DNA of 34,814 nt from Alcanivorax sp. (lineage in GTDB: Bacteria > Pseudomonadota > Gammaproteobacteria > Pseudomonadales > Alcanivoracaceae): contig JAIUME010000019.1 in NCBI GenBank assembly GCA_022565695.1, positions 1 to 34,814 of the forward strand, given 5' to 3'. Shown piece by piece: positions 9,158-18,079 of this stretch; the first letter of the stretch is position 1, and each line of letters begins with the position of its first letter. The notes under the pieces are model-generated. The model was given only the letters and a program-made list of their open reading frames with translations, was not told the DNA's origin and did no database searches. The position numbers and the translations under genes are program-made.

Positions 9158-10229
9158 GGCGTTGGGCAAAGTCCTTCATGTAGTCGATCAGGGCGTCTAC
9201 GGCCACTTCAGGCACGGCGTTGTAAATGCTCGCACGCATGCCGCCGACACTGCGGTGGCCTTTCAGGTTCAGCAAGCCGGCGCCTTCGGAGCCTTTCAGG
9301 AAGGTGTTATCGAGATCGCTGTTGGCGAGCACGAAAGGCACATTCATCCAGCTGCGGCTGTGGCGCTCCACCGGGTTGCTGTAGAAGCCGCTCTCATCGA
9401 TGTAGTGATACAGCTTTTCCGCCTTGCGACGGTTCAGGGCCGCCATCTGGGTCAGGCCACCCTGGGCCTTGAGCCACTTGAATACCAGCCCGGCAAGGTA
9501 CCAGGCGTAGGTCGGCGGCGTGTTGTACATGGATTCGTTTTCCGCGTGCACGCGGTAATCCAGCATCGCCGGCACTTTTTCACCGGCACGGCCAAGCAAA
9601 TCACGGCGCACAATCACCACGGTGATGCCTGCGGGGCCGATATTTTTCTGCGCACCCGCATAGATTAGACCAAAGCGGGACACATCCAGCGGACGCGACA
9701 GAATCGTGGACGAGAAATCAGCGACCAGCGGCTTGTCGGTTTCCGGCACAAAGGAGTATTCCAGCCCGCCGATGGTTTCATTGGGCGTGTAATGCACATA
9801 GGCCGCGTCATCAGACAGCTGCCAGGTGGATTCCGCCGGCACGGTGGTGAAGTTGGTATCTTCGCTGCTGGCCGCTACGTTGATCTGGCCGTAGCGTTTC
9901 GCTTCCTTGATGGCCTTGATGGACCACTGCCCGGTATTGATGTAATCGGCCTTGCCGCCGTTACCCAACAGGTTCATGGGCACCATGGCGAACTGCTGGC
10001 TGGCACCGCCCTGGAGAAACAGCACGGCGTAGTCATCGCTGATGCCCAGCAGATCACGCAGATCCTGCTCGGCGGTCTGGGCTATATGCACAAACTCGTC
10101 AGAGCGATGGCTCATTTCCATGACCGACAGACCACGGCCGTGAAAATCCAGCATTTCGCTGGCCGCCTGCTTCAGCACATCTTCGGGCAGTGCCGCAGGA
10201 CCGGCACAAAAATTATAGGCACGCGTCAT
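9150..10229 (-). CDS. serC: Phosphoserine aminotransferase
   Basis: SerC makes 3-phosphoserine from 3-phosphohydroxypyruvate and glutamate, and also serves pyridoxal phosphate synthesis. Length is 359 residues, typical of the family. It begins YNFCAGPAALPEDVL, has LFLQGGASQQFAMVP, and the PLP lysine lies in IYAGAQKNIGPAG. The ending with HRSVGGMRASIYNA is characteristic. ATG 10229 has AGGTG close upstream (10233-10237). A GCGGC-TCG-GCCGC hairpin at 10240-10252 sits just before this site and could affect initiation. It is the first gene downstream of gyrA in the same direction, overlapping pheA by 8 nt. Confidence 0.96.
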   Translation of the reverse strand: MTRAYNFCAGPAALPEDVLKQAASEMLDFHGRGLSVMEMSHRSDEFVHIAQTAEQDLRDLLGISDDYAVLFLQGGASQQFAMVPMNLLGNGGKADYINTGQWSIKAIKEAKRYGQINVAASSEDTNFTTVPAESTWQLSDDAAYVHYTPNETIGGLEYSFVPETDKPLVADFSSTILSRPLDVSRFGLIYAGAQKNIGPAGITVVIVRRDLLGRAGEKVPAMLDYRVHAENESMYNTPPTYAWYLAGLVFKWLKAQGGLTQMAALNRRKAEKLYHYIDESGFYSNPVERHSRSWMNVPFVLANSDLDNTFLKGSEGAGLLNLKGHRSVGGMRASIYNAVPEVAVDALIDYMKDFAQRHG

Positions 10230-10292
10230 AAAACACCTGGCGGCTCGGCCGCATCGCTCGGTTCGTGATCAGTATCTACTTTACACAACAAG

Positions 10293-10310
10293 CCGGAGCA
10301 TATGCTCCGG
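10293..10310 (-). terminator. Hairpin downstream of gyrA, likely terminator
   Basis: CCGGAGC and GCTCCGG form a 7-bp perfect stem around an ATAT loop, 23 nt beyond the gyrA stop. On the minus strand it is followed by a moderately T-rich stretch (CTTGTTGTGT). It would separate gyrA from serC. The tail is weaker than in a textbook terminator. Confidence 0.6.
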
Positions 10311-10333
10311 CCCACTGCTTCTGCGCGATCGTG

Positions 10334-13015
10334 TTACTTGTCGTCGCTGTCTGTCTCGTCGTCAGAGGCTGCTGGCGTCTCGCCCTGCCCTGCGTCGTCA
10401 GCCTGCTGATCCGCAACAACCACTGCGCCGTCGACCGCATCGCCGACAACACCTTCCTCGTCGTCATCGACTTCCACGCCTTCCAGTTCCGGAATGCGTT
10501 CGACGCCCACCAGACGCTCATTGTCGCCAACGCGAATCAATGTCACACCCTGGGTGTTACGGCTGAGGGTGCTGACTTCATCCACCCGGGTCCGCACCAG
10601 CGTACCCTGGTTGGAAATCAGCATCAGGTCTTCGCCACCGAACACCTGTGTCGCGCCGACCAGCGCGCCGTTACGATCATTGACGATCATGCCGATCACG
10701 CCCTGGGTGCCGCGGCCCTTGGTGGGGAACTCGCTCACATCGGTGCGCTTGCCGTACCCTTTTTCTGATGCGGTCAGCACCTGGCCACCTTCTGCGGGCA
10801 CGATCAGGGCAATCACTTTCTGGCCTTCGGCAACGCGCATACCGCGCACACCGCGTGCGGTACGACCCATGGGTCGCACATCTTCCTCGCGGAAGCGCAC
10901 GGCCTTGCCGTTGTCCGCCACCAGCAGAATGTCTTCTTCGCCGCTGGTCATCGCCACGTTCACCAGGCTGTTGCCTTCATCCAGCTCGATGGCAATCAGG
11001 CCGTTGGAACGGGGGCGGCTGAAGGATTCCATGTCCACTTTCTTCACGGTGCCGTTGCTGGTGGCCATGAAGATGTATTTGCTGGTCATGTCCTTGGCCA
11101 TGGGCAGGATGGCGGTAATGCGCTCATCCGGCTGCAGGGCAGGAATCAGGTTGATGATCGGCTTGCCACGGGAACCACGTCCGCCCTGCGGCAGGGTAAA
11201 GACCCGCAACCAGTACACCTTGCCCGCGCTGGTAAAGCACAACAGCGTGTCGTGGGTGCCGGCAACCAGCAGATGTTCGACGTAATCCTCATCCTTCACC
11301 GCCGTGGCCGCCTTGCCACGCCCGCCACGTTTCTGTGCACGGTAGGTGTCGATGGGCTGCATCTTGGCGTAACCGCCATTGGACAATGTGACCACCACGG
11401 TTTCTTCGGCGATCAGGTCTTCCATGGACAGATCAAGATGGGAGGTCTGAATCACGGAACGGCGCGGATCGTTGTACTCTTCGCGAATGGCACGCAGCTC
11501 TTCACGAATCACTTCCAGCAGCCGCTCCGGGTCGGCCAGAATCCGGCCCAGTTCGGTAATCAGCTCAAGCAGCGCCTGATAATCCAGCACCAGCTTTTCC
11601 TGTTCCATGCCGGTCAGTTTCTGCAGACGCAGATCCAGAATCGCTTGCGCCTGATCCGGGGACAGGTGATAGAGGCCATCACGCAGGCCGTAGTGTTCAT
11701 CCAGCCCGTCCGGACGGCAGGCATCTGCGCCGCCAGCACGGTCCAGCATGGTCATGACTTCGCCAGGCGCCCAACCTTTAGCCACCAGCGCTTCTTTCGC
11801 TTCGGCACCCGAGGTGGATTTCTTGATCAAGGCGATCACGGCATCGATGTTCGCCAGTGCCACAGCCAGGCCTTCCAGCACATGGCCTTTTTCCCGTGCC
11901 TTGCGCAGTTCATACACCGTACGCCGGGTCACCACCTCGCGGCGGTGACGAATAAAGGCTTCCAGCATCTGCTTGAGGTTCAGCAGGCGCGGCTGGCCAT
12001 CCGCCAGCGCCACCATGTTGATCCCGAAGACGGTCTGCAACTGGGTCTGGGCATAGAGGTTATTGAGCACCACTTCCGCGTTCTCGCCACGGCGCAGTTC
12101 GATCACCACGCGCATGCCATCCTTGTCGGATTCGTCGCGCAGTTCGGTGATGCCTTCGATGCGTTTTTCTTTCACCAGCTCGGCGATCTTCTCGATCAGG
12201 CGAGCCTTGTTCAGCATGTAGGGCAGCTCGGTGATGATGATCGCCTGCTTGTTGCCCTTTTCCATGTCTTCGATATCGGCCCGGGCGCGCACATAAATGC
12301 GGCCACGGCCGGTACGGTAAGCCTGGATGATGCCCGCGCGGCCATTGATGATGCCGGCGGTGGGAAAATCGGGACCGTGGATGTATTCCATCAGGTCGTC
12401 GATGGTCAGGCTGTCGTCATCGATCAGCGCCAGGCAGCCGTCAATCACTTCGCCGAGATTGTGCGGCGGAATATTGGTGGCCATGCCCACGGCAATACCG
12501 GAGGAGCCGTTCACCAGCAGGTTCGGCACCCGGGTCGGCATCACTTCGGGGATTCGCTCGGTGCCGTCGTAGTTATCGACGAAATTCACCGTTTCCTTGT
12601 CGAGATCGGCCAGCAGGTCGTGGGCGATCTTGGACATGCGCACTTCGGTGTATCGCATGGCCGCAGCAGAATCGCCATCCACCGAACCGAAGTTGCCCTG
12701 CCCGTCCACCAGCATATAGCGCAGGGAAAACGGCTGCGCCATGCGGACAATGGTGTCGTAGACGGCGGAGTCACCGTGGGGATGGTATTTACCGATCACG
12801 TCACCGACGACACGGGCGGACTTCTTGTACGCCTTGTTCCAGTCGTTGTTGAGCTCGTGCATGGCGAACAGCACGCGACGGTGCACCGGCTTGAGGCCGT
12901 CACGCACGTCTGGCAACGCTCGCCCGACGATGACGCTCATGGCGTAATCCAGGTAGGACTGCTTCAGTTCGTCTTCGATGTTGACCGGGGTAACTTCTCT
13001 GGCGAGATCCGTCAT
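10334..13015 (-). CDS. gyrA: DNA gyrase subunit A
   Basis: GyrA cuts and rejoins DNA in the A2B2 gyrase that introduces negative supercoils. The 893-residue protein keeps E. coli numbering at the active site: Tyr122 in AMRYTEVRM. The quinolone-determining positions are Ser83 and Asp87 (HGDSAVYD), the usual susceptible residues. The GyrA-box QKRGGRGK marks the start of the C-terminal DNA-wrapping domain with its repeated beta-pinwheel blades. The C terminus is a long acidic tail of about 45 residues rich in D and E. ATG 13015 is preceded by AAGGA. It is divergent from mtaD across a 189-nt gap and followed by a hairpin. Confidence 0.98.
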   Translation of the reverse strand: MTDLAREVTPVNIEDELKQSYLDYAMSVIVGRALPDVRDGLKPVHRRVLFAMHELNNDWNKAYKKSARVVGDVIGKYHPHGDSAVYDTIVRMAQPFSLRYMLVDGQGNFGSVDGDSAAAMRYTEVRMSKIAHDLLADLDKETVNFVDNYDGTERIPEVMPTRVPNLLVNGSSGIAVGMATNIPPHNLGEVIDGCLALIDDDSLTIDDLMEYIHGPDFPTAGIINGRAGIIQAYRTGRGRIYVRARADIEDMEKGNKQAIIITELPYMLNKARLIEKIAELVKEKRIEGITELRDESDKDGMRVVIELRRGENAEVVLNNLYAQTQLQTVFGINMVALADGQPRLLNLKQMLEAFIRHRREVVTRRTVYELRKAREKGHVLEGLAVALANIDAVIALIKKSTSGAEAKEALVAKGWAPGEVMTMLDRAGGADACRPDGLDEHYGLRDGLYHLSPDQAQAILDLRLQKLTGMEQEKLVLDYQALLELITELGRILADPERLLEVIREELRAIREEYNDPRRSVIQTSHLDLSMEDLIAEETVVVTLSNGGYAKMQPIDTYRAQKRGGRGKAATAVKDEDYVEHLLVAGTHDTLLCFTSAGKVYWLRVFTLPQGGRGSRGKPIINLIPALQPDERITAILPMAKDMTSKYIFMATSNGTVKKVDMESFSRPRSNGLIAIELDEGNSLVNVAMTSGEEDILLVADNGKAVRFREEDVRPMGRTARGVRGMRVAEGQKVIALIVPAEGGQVLTASEKGYGKRTDVSEFPTKGRGTQGVIGMIVNDRNGALVGATQVFGGEDLMLISNQGTLVRTRVDEVSTLSRNTQGVTLIRVGDNERLVGVERIPELEGVEVDDDEEGVVGDAVDGAVVVADQQADDAGQGETPAASDDETDSDDK

Positions 13016-13098
13016 GCTAATCCTTTATTATGGCGCTGGTACGAGGTGGTGCCTGTTTTTTGACCAGCCGGTGCACACCGACCGGTTTTAAGCCGGCA

Positions 13099-13107
13099 AT
13101 AATAGCA
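13099..13107 (-). promoter_or_regulatory. gyrA: Possible extended -10 promoter element for gyrA
   Basis: Read on the minus strand this is TGCTATTAT, an extended -10 (TGn plus TATTAT), about 85 nt before the gyrA ATG. No good -35 box is seen, which extended -10 promoters can tolerate. The call rests on motif and position alone. Confidence 0.35.
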
Positions 13108-13122
13108 CAACCCGAAGGCCCA

Positions 13123-13141
13123 GGTAGGGTCCTCCCCTACC
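13123..13141. promoter_or_regulatory. Small hairpin in the gyrA-mtaD divergent region
   Basis: GGTAGGG (13123-13129) pairs with CCCTACC (13135-13141) around a 5-nt loop. It lies between the two divergent starts, just upstream of a TATACT box (13163-13168) that could be the mtaD -10. It may be an operator or a DNA structural feature; nothing more can be said. Confidence 0.3.
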
Positions 13142-13204
13142 CAATCTTTCACACGGTTGCGCTATACTGCCGCCCCGGAGATCAACCAGGAATCAGGAGT
13201 GTCC

Positions 13205-14527
13205 ATGCCCCAAGCCCCGGCCCACGCCGATCTGATCATCCAGGCCAGCTGGATTGCCCCTGTGGAGGGCCCGGAACGCCTGTTGACGGACCATGCCATC
13301 GTCATCAGCGGTTCGCGCATCGTCGATATCCTGCCGTTTGCGGATATCGCTCGCCGCTGGCAGGCCACCGAGACGATCCGGCTGGACAAGCACCTCTTGA
13401 TGCCGGGGCTGATCAACGCGCACACCCATGCGGCCATGAACCTGTTCCGGGGCCTGGCGGATGATCTGCCGCTGATGACCTGGCTGGAGGAGCATATCTG
13501 GCCGGCAGAGGGCAAATGGATCAGCGAGCAGTTCGTGGCCGACGGCACGCGCCTGGCGGCGGCGGAAATGATCCGCAGCGGCACCACCTGCTTTGCCGAC
13601 ATGTACTTTTTCCCGGATGCCATCGCCCGTGTCGCCTCGGAGGCGGGCCTGCGCGCCAGCCTGTTCAGCCCGCTGCTGGATTTCCCGACGCCCATGGGCC
13701 AGGGGCCGGACGATTACCTGCGCCTGGCCACCCAGGCGGCAGATGCCTGGCGCCATGACCCGCTGATTTCCGTGGGTTTTGGCCCCCATGCGCCGTATAC
13801 CGTGTCCGACGAGCCCCTGCAGCGGGTCGCCATGCTGGCCGAAGAGCTGGATGCGCAGATCATGATGCATGTGCACGAGACGGCGGGCGAAGTGAGCATG
13901 GCGGAACAGGCCGGAGAGCGCCCGCTGGCGCGGCTGGCGCGGCTGGGGCTGCTGTCCCCGCGCCTGCTGGCAGTACATATGACGCAGCTCACAGACGACG
14001 AGATCGAGCAACTGCGGGACACGGGCACCCACGTGGTGCATTGCCCGGAATCCAACCTGAAACTCGCCAGCGGCTTCTGCCGGGTCGAAGCGCTGCGCCG
14101 CGCCGGGGTCAATGTGGCGCTGGGCACCGATGGTGCTGCCAGCAACAACGACCTGGACATGCTCGGCGAGCTGCGCACGGCGGCCCTGCTGGCCAAGGGC
14201 GTGGCCGGTGCCGCTGATGCGCTGCCGGCGGACGCGGCGCTGGCCATGGCCACGCTCAATGGCGCCCGGGCGCTGGGGCTGGAGCACCAGACCGGCTCCC
14301 TGGTGGCAGGCAAGCAGGCCGACATCATTGCCGTGGATCTGGGGGCGCTGGAAACCCGCCCCCTGTACGACCCCATCGCCCAGGTGGTGTATGCCGCCGG
14401 GCGTGAACAGGTGACTTACAGCTGGGTGGCTGGCCGCTGCCTGATGGCAGAGCGCCAGCTACTGACGCTCAACAGCGCACGCATTCTGCGCGATACCCAG
14501 CACTGGCAGGAGACGATCAATGGCTGA
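13205..14527 (+). CDS. mtaD: TRZ/ATZ-family amidohydrolase, probable 5'-methylthioadenosine deaminase
   Basis: This is a cytosolic metal-dependent deaminase of the amidohydrolase superfamily, 440 residues. Metal ligands are visible as HTHAAMN (His73, His75), the HVHET motif and the late LGTDGAASNN aspartate motif. The Pseudomonas gene in the same position (next to ubiG and mupP) was characterised as methylthioadenosine deaminase, which makes methylthioinosine in the methionine salvage route. I transfer that role by synteny; related enzymes deaminate S-adenosylhomocysteine or guanine-like bases. ATG 13205 follows AGGAG at a good distance. A TATACT box sits at 13163-13168. The stop overlaps ubiG by 8 nt, so it leads a tight four-gene operon. 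Confidence 0.88.
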   Translation: MPQAPAHADLIIQASWIAPVEGPERLLTDHAIVISGSRIVDILPFADIARRWQATETIRLDKHLLMPGLINAHTHAAMNLFRGLADDLPLMTWLEEHIWPAEGKWISEQFVADGTRLAAAEMIRSGTTCFADMYFFPDAIARVASEAGLRASLFSPLLDFPTPMGQGPDDYLRLATQAADAWRHDPLISVGFGPHAPYTVSDEPLQRVAMLAEELDAQIMMHVHETAGEVSMAEQAGERPLARLARLGLLSPRLLAVHMTQLTDDEIEQLRDTGTHVVHCPESNLKLASGFCRVEALRRAGVNVALGTDGAASNNDLDMLGELRTAALLAKGVAGAADALPADAALAMATLNGARALGLEHQTGSLVAGKQADIIAVDLGALETRPLYDPIAQVVYAAGREQVTYSWVAGRCLMAERQLLTLNSARILRDTQHWQETING

Positions 14528-15254
14528 TGCTCATTCAGGCAATAGCGCACGTAATGTGGATCTGCAGGAAATCGCCAAGTTCGAGGAGCTGGCCGAGCGC
14601 TGGTGGGACCCGAACAGCGAGTTCCGGCCCCTGCATGATATCAACCCGCTGCGCCTGAACTATATCGACGAGCGCGCCGGGCTGCCGGAGAAGCGCGTTA
14701 TTGATATCGGCTGCGGCGGCGGCCTGTTGTCCGAGGGCATGGCCCTGCGCGGCGCCGACGTCACCGGCATCGACCTGGGTGAGGCACCGCTGGCCGTGGC
14801 GCGCCTGCACGCGCAGAAATCCGGCGTGGCGGTGGAATACCTGAACATCGCCGCCGAGGAAATCGCCGCAGAACGCGCCGGGCAGTATGACGTGGTGACC
14901 TGCCTGGAGATGCTGGAGCATGTGCCCGATCCGGCAGCGGTGGTGGCCGCCTGCGCGGCGCTGGCCAAGCCCGGCGCGCAGTTGTTCTTTTCCACCATCA
15001 ACCGCAATCCCAAGTCGTTCCTGTTTGCCATTGTCGGCGCCGAGTATGTGCTGCGCCTGCTGCCCCGGGGCACCCATGAGTACGCCAAGCTGATCCGCCC
15101 CTCGGAGCTGGCCGCCTGGTGCCGGGATGCCGGGCTGGAGGTGCGCGACACCGCAGGCATGACCTACAACCCGCTGACGCAGGTCTACAAACTGAACCGG
15201 GATGTGTCAGTGAATTATCTGATTCATGCGGTCAAACCGGGCGAGCGTAGCTGA
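14520..15254 (+). CDS. ubiG: Ubiquinone biosynthesis O-methyltransferase
   Basis: UbiG carries out both O-methylations of the ubiquinone ring with S-adenosylmethionine. The 244-residue length fits the family. The SAM-binding motif I is VIDIGCGGGLLSEGMALRGA, followed by VTGIDLGEAPL and the LEMLEHVPDP loop. The N terminus has the UbiG-typical FEELAERWWDPNSEFRPLHDIN (positions about 21-42), which distinguishes it from general methyltransferases. It overlaps mtaD by 8 nt and mupP by 1 nt (TGATG). The product probably associates with the inner membrane face where Ubi enzymes assemble. Confidence 0.96.
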   Translation: MADAHSGNSARNVDLQEIAKFEELAERWWDPNSEFRPLHDINPLRLNYIDERAGLPEKRVIDIGCGGGLLSEGMALRGADVTGIDLGEAPLAVARLHAQKSGVAVEYLNIAAEEIAAERAGQYDVVTCLEMLEHVPDPAAVVAACAALAKPGAQLFFSTINRNPKSFLFAIVGAEYVLRLLPRGTHEYAKLIRPSELAAWCRDAGLEVRDTAGMTYNPLTQVYKLNRDVSVNYLIHAVKPGERS

Positions 15255-15919
15255 TGCCACACGCAGTGTTTTTTGATCTGGACGGCACGCTGATCGATAC
15301 CGCGCCGGATTTTCATGTGGTGCTGAATCAGGTCCTGGCCGATGCCGGGCGGCCGCCACAGAGCATGGCGGCGGTGCGCAGCCAGGTCTCCAATGGCGCC
15401 CGGGCGCTGGTGACACTCGGCTTCGGGCTCGGCCCGGACGACGCGGGCTTCGCCGAGGCGCTGGAGACATTGCTGGACGCCTATGCCGCCCGCCTGGATG
15501 TGGACACCTGTCTGTTTCCGGGGATGGACGCGGTGCTGGCGCGCCTGGACGCGGACGGCACGCCCTGGGGTGTGGTCACCAACAAGCCGGCGCGCTTTAC
15601 CGGGCCGGTGTTGCGGGGGCTTGGCCTCGGTGAGCGGGTGGGGCCAGTGATCTGCCCGGATCACGTGACCCTGCGCAAGCCTGACCCGGAGGGGCTGCTG
15701 AAAGCCGCTGCGGCGGTGGGCGCCGCACCGGCGCAGTGCCTTTATGTGGGCGACCACCTGCGCGATATCGAAGCGGGCCGCAATGCCGGCATGGTCACGG
15801 TGGCCGCCCTGTTCGGCTATCTGGACGCGAATGAAGACCCGCGTGCCTGGCACGCTGACTACTATATAGACGCGGCGGAGGAACTCTTGCCGCTGCTGGA
15901 TCAGGATTTGCACTCATGA
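15254..15919 (+). CDS. mupP: HAD phosphatase, likely MupP (MurNAc-6-phosphate phosphatase) or Gph
   Basis: The 221-residue protein is a HAD-superfamily phosphatase with all four motifs: FFDLDGTLID (I), VVTNKP (II), RKPDPEG (III lysine) and YVGDHLRDIEAGRNAGM (IV). Automated pipelines usually call such proteins phosphoglycolate phosphatase. In Pseudomonas the gene in exactly this place, between ubiG and yciK, is MupP, which removes phosphate from MurNAc-6-phosphate in the cell-wall recycling route that bypasses de novo synthesis and affects fosfomycin tolerance. I infer MupP from synteny. Sequence alone does not separate MupP from Gph here, and the partner genes amgK and murU are not in the window. 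Confidence 0.75.
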   Translation: MPHAVFFDLDGTLIDTAPDFHVVLNQVLADAGRPPQSMAAVRSQVSNGARALVTLGFGLGPDDAGFAEALETLLDAYAARLDVDTCLFPGMDAVLARLDADGTPWGVVTNKPARFTGPVLRGLGLGERVGPVICPDHVTLRKPDPEGLLKAAAAVGAAPAQCLYVGDHLRDIEAGRNAGMVTVAALFGYLDANEDPRAWHADYYIDAAEELLPLLDQDLHS

Positions 15920-16722
15920 GCACCCACACACCCGCAGGCCGCGCCCCGAAAGTCGACCTGGATACGGCGCAAGCCGCCGCCCTGGCCTACCACTGTGAGC
16001 CCGGCACCCTGAAAGACCGCATCATCCTGGTCACCGGCGCTGGCGAAGGCATCGGCCGGGCCATGGCCCTGGCGCTGGCCGCCGCCGGGGCCACGGTGAT
16101 CCTGCTGGGGCGCACCCAGGACAAGCTGGAAAAGCTGTACGACGAGATTATCGCCGCCGGGTATCCGACACCGGCCATGGTGCCGGTCAATCTGGAGGTG
16201 GCCACCCCGGCCAACTTCGAGGAGCTGGCCGGCATGTTCGACAGGGAGTTCGGGCGGCTGGACGGCATTCTCCACAACGCCTCGATCCTGGGGGATATCA
16301 CGCCGCTGGATAATTACGGCTACAGCACCTGGGACAGCGTCATGCAGGTCAACCTGAATGCCGCGTTCTATCTGACCCGCGCCATGCTGCCGCTGCTGCG
16401 CTCCTCCACGGATGCGTCGGTGCTGTTCACCTCCTCCAGTGTCGGCCGCAAGGGTCGGGCCTTCTGGGGTGCCTATGCGGTGAGCAAGTTTGCCACCGAG
16501 GGGCTGGTGCAGGTGCTGTCGGATGAGCTGGAGAACACCACCGCGATCCGCGTCAACAGCATCAACCCCGGTGCCACCCGCACGCGCATGCGTGCGCTGG
16601 CCTACCCCGGCGAAGAAGCCATGAGCGTGACCGCGCCTGAAGCACTGGCGCCGGCTTACCTGTATCTGCTCGGCCCGGCCAGCCGTGGCGTGACAGGTCT
16701 GGCGCTCAACGCCCAGGCCTGA
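15916..16722 (+). CDS. yciK: YciK-family short-chain dehydrogenase/reductase
   Basis: This is a 268-residue classical SDR. The cofactor motif is TGAGEGIGRA, the structural motif is HNASILG, and the catalytic Ser and Tyr-Lys are in FTSSSVGRKG and YAVSKFA. The Arg in LLGRT after the second strand suggests NADPH preference (inference). YciK occurs next to ubiG/mupP or the aromatic genes in many gammaproteobacteria, but its substrate is not established. The start overlaps the mupP stop by four bases (ATGA). It is the last gene of the mtaD-ubiG-mupP-yciK operon; 154 nt separate it from the next gene. No clear terminator was seen. Confidence 0.92.
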   Translation: MSTHTPAGRAPKVDLDTAQAAALAYHCEPGTLKDRIILVTGAGEGIGRAMALALAAAGATVILLGRTQDKLEKLYDEIIAAGYPTPAMVPVNLEVATPANFEELAGMFDREFGRLDGILHNASILGDITPLDNYGYSTWDSVMQVNLNAAFYLTRAMLPLLRSSTDASVLFTSSSVGRKGRAFWGAYAVSKFATEGLVQVLSDELENTTAIRVNSINPGATRTRMRALAYPGEEAMSVTAPEALAPAYLYLLGPASRGVTGLALNAQA

Positions 16723-16804
16723 CTTTCACGTGTTATTGACCCTCACGCACACCCCTGACGACCTTACAGTCATAGATCACCCTCGCTCCCGGTAGGACTA
16801 TCAA

Positions 16805-16833
16805 GGAAGGCTGGCGCTGTCGTGCCAGCTTCC
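16805..16833 (+). promoter_or_regulatory. Hairpin between yciK and the first solute-binding protein
   Basis: GGAAGGCTGGC (16805-16815) pairs with GCCAGCTTCC (16824-16833), giving about 10 bp with one bulged G and an 8-nt loop. There is no T-run after it. It lies 44 nt before the AGGGAG ribosome site of the next gene, so it may be a yciK 3' hairpin or part of that gene's leader. Confidence 0.4.
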
Positions 16834-16876
16834 CTGTGCCCGACGTGGGCGCAGCGGATGGATCACAGGGAGCATA

Positions 16877-18076
16877 ATGATGAAACGGATTGCAGTATGG
16901 GGGTTGGGGCTGTGCCTGATGTTCAGCGCGGCGCTGGTTCAGGGTTCGCAACGCCAGACAGGGCCTGTGCTCACGGACGAACAGAAACAGGCGCTTCAGC
17001 AGTTGGCACCGGGCGTCGAGATCACGCCGGAGCTGATCGAGCTGATGCAGGACATCACCTATAACCCGGACATGAGCATCGACGCACGCTTGCGCGCCAT
17101 CGGCCGTCTGTCCGGGCTGGATCGCCTGCCGGAAGACCAGCGCATGTCCACCACCATCTGCATCTGGGACCCGGCCGGGCGCGCTGGTCCGATTTTCACC
17201 GCAGCCGAAGAGCAGCGCATCCGCGCGGCGGAATATGGCCTGCAGATCAATATGGTGCCCTACACCAACGAAAGCGTGATGGTGGACGAGTTACTCAGCG
17301 CACGTTGCGACGCGGCACTGATGACCGGCCTGCGGGCGCGCCAGTTCAACAAGTTCACCGGCACGGTGGACGCCATAGGCGCCCTGCCGACGGATGAGCA
17401 CATGCGCATTCTTCTGGAAGTGCTCAAGCATCCGCGCAACGCCGGCCGCATGGTCGATGGCGAATACGTGGTGCTGGGTGTGTTCCCGGCGGGCGCGGCG
17501 CACATTTTTGTCAATGATCGTGAGATCAACACCCTCGGCAAGGCCGCTGGCAAGCGTGTGGTGGTGCTGGACTACGACCCGATGCAGGCACAGATGGTGG
17601 CCGGTCTCGGCGCCACGCCGGTGCAAGCAGATATCACCCGGGCGCCGGGCATGTTCAACAACGGTGTGGTGGACGTGCTGGCAGCACCGCTGGTGGCCTA
17701 TGAAGCGCTGGAGCTGTATCGCGGGCTGGACCCGGATGGCGGCATTATCGATTACCCGCTGACTCAGCTGTCCATGCAGCTGATCGGGCGGCGGGCAAAA
17801 TTCCCCAACGAAATTGCGCAACTGATTCGCGAGGCCACCCACGAAGCCTATGACGACATCATGGCTTTCCTGAACCGGGAAGCGGAGCGGGTGCCGGCAA
17901 AATGGTGGATCAACATCCCTGAAAAGGATCGCCAGGAATACGAGGTGATGATGGAGGATGCGCGGGTGGAATTGCGCAACCTCGGTTACTACCACGGCGA
18001 CATGCTGACGCTGCAGCGGCGAATCCGGTGCCGTCTGGAACCGGATCGCAGTGAGTGTGCAGAGCCGCGCGAGTAA
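16877..18076 (+). CDS. Periplasmic solute-binding protein 1 (DUF6091-like, TRAP-associated)
   Basis: The 399-residue protein has a signal peptide (residues 1-23, cut near VQG-SQ) and a mature domain that looks like a TRAP-type ligand-binding protein. It resembles the family I remember as DUF6091, putative solute-binding protein; that label is from memory. It is one of three paralogues here (with 20872-22065 and 24777-25793). Shared landmarks are CIWD near 95, RCDAALMTG near 144, TGLRAR, FNNGVVDVL, ELYRG, and a C-terminal motif with Cys385 and Cys394. The four conserved cysteines suggest two disulfides. Residues about 31-90 form a helical N-terminal extension absent from the third paralogue. 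AGGGAG lies 4-7 nt before the two adjacent ATGs (16877 and 16880). The stop is 3 nt from the convergent acylase stop. The ligand is unknown. Confidence 0.8.
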   Translation: MMKRIAVWGLGLCLMFSAALVQGSQRQTGPVLTDEQKQALQQLAPGVEITPELIELMQDITYNPDMSIDARLRAIGRLSGLDRLPEDQRMSTTICIWDPAGRAGPIFTAAEEQRIRAAEYGLQINMVPYTNESVMVDELLSARCDAALMTGLRARQFNKFTGTVDAIGALPTDEHMRILLEVLKHPRNAGRMVDGEYVVLGVFPAGAAHIFVNDREINTLGKAAGKRVVVLDYDPMQAQMVAGLGATPVQADITRAPGMFNNGVVDVLAAPLVAYEALELYRGLDPDGGIIDYPLTQLSMQLIGRRAKFPNEIAQLIREATHEAYDDIMAFLNREAERVPAKWWINIPEKDRQEYEVMMEDARVELRNLGYYHGDMLTLQRRIRCRLEPDRSECAEPRE

Positions 18077-18079
18077 CGC

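Noticed and set aside
11252-13063. 603-residue open frame opposite gyrA
   Set aside because: Antisense to a clear gyrA. The sequence is His/Gln-rich without domain structure.
16811-16827. Possible sigma-54 promoter (TGGC...TGC) before receptor 1
   Set aside because: The GG and GC elements are 9 nt apart, one short of the required spacing, and the bases belong to a hairpin.
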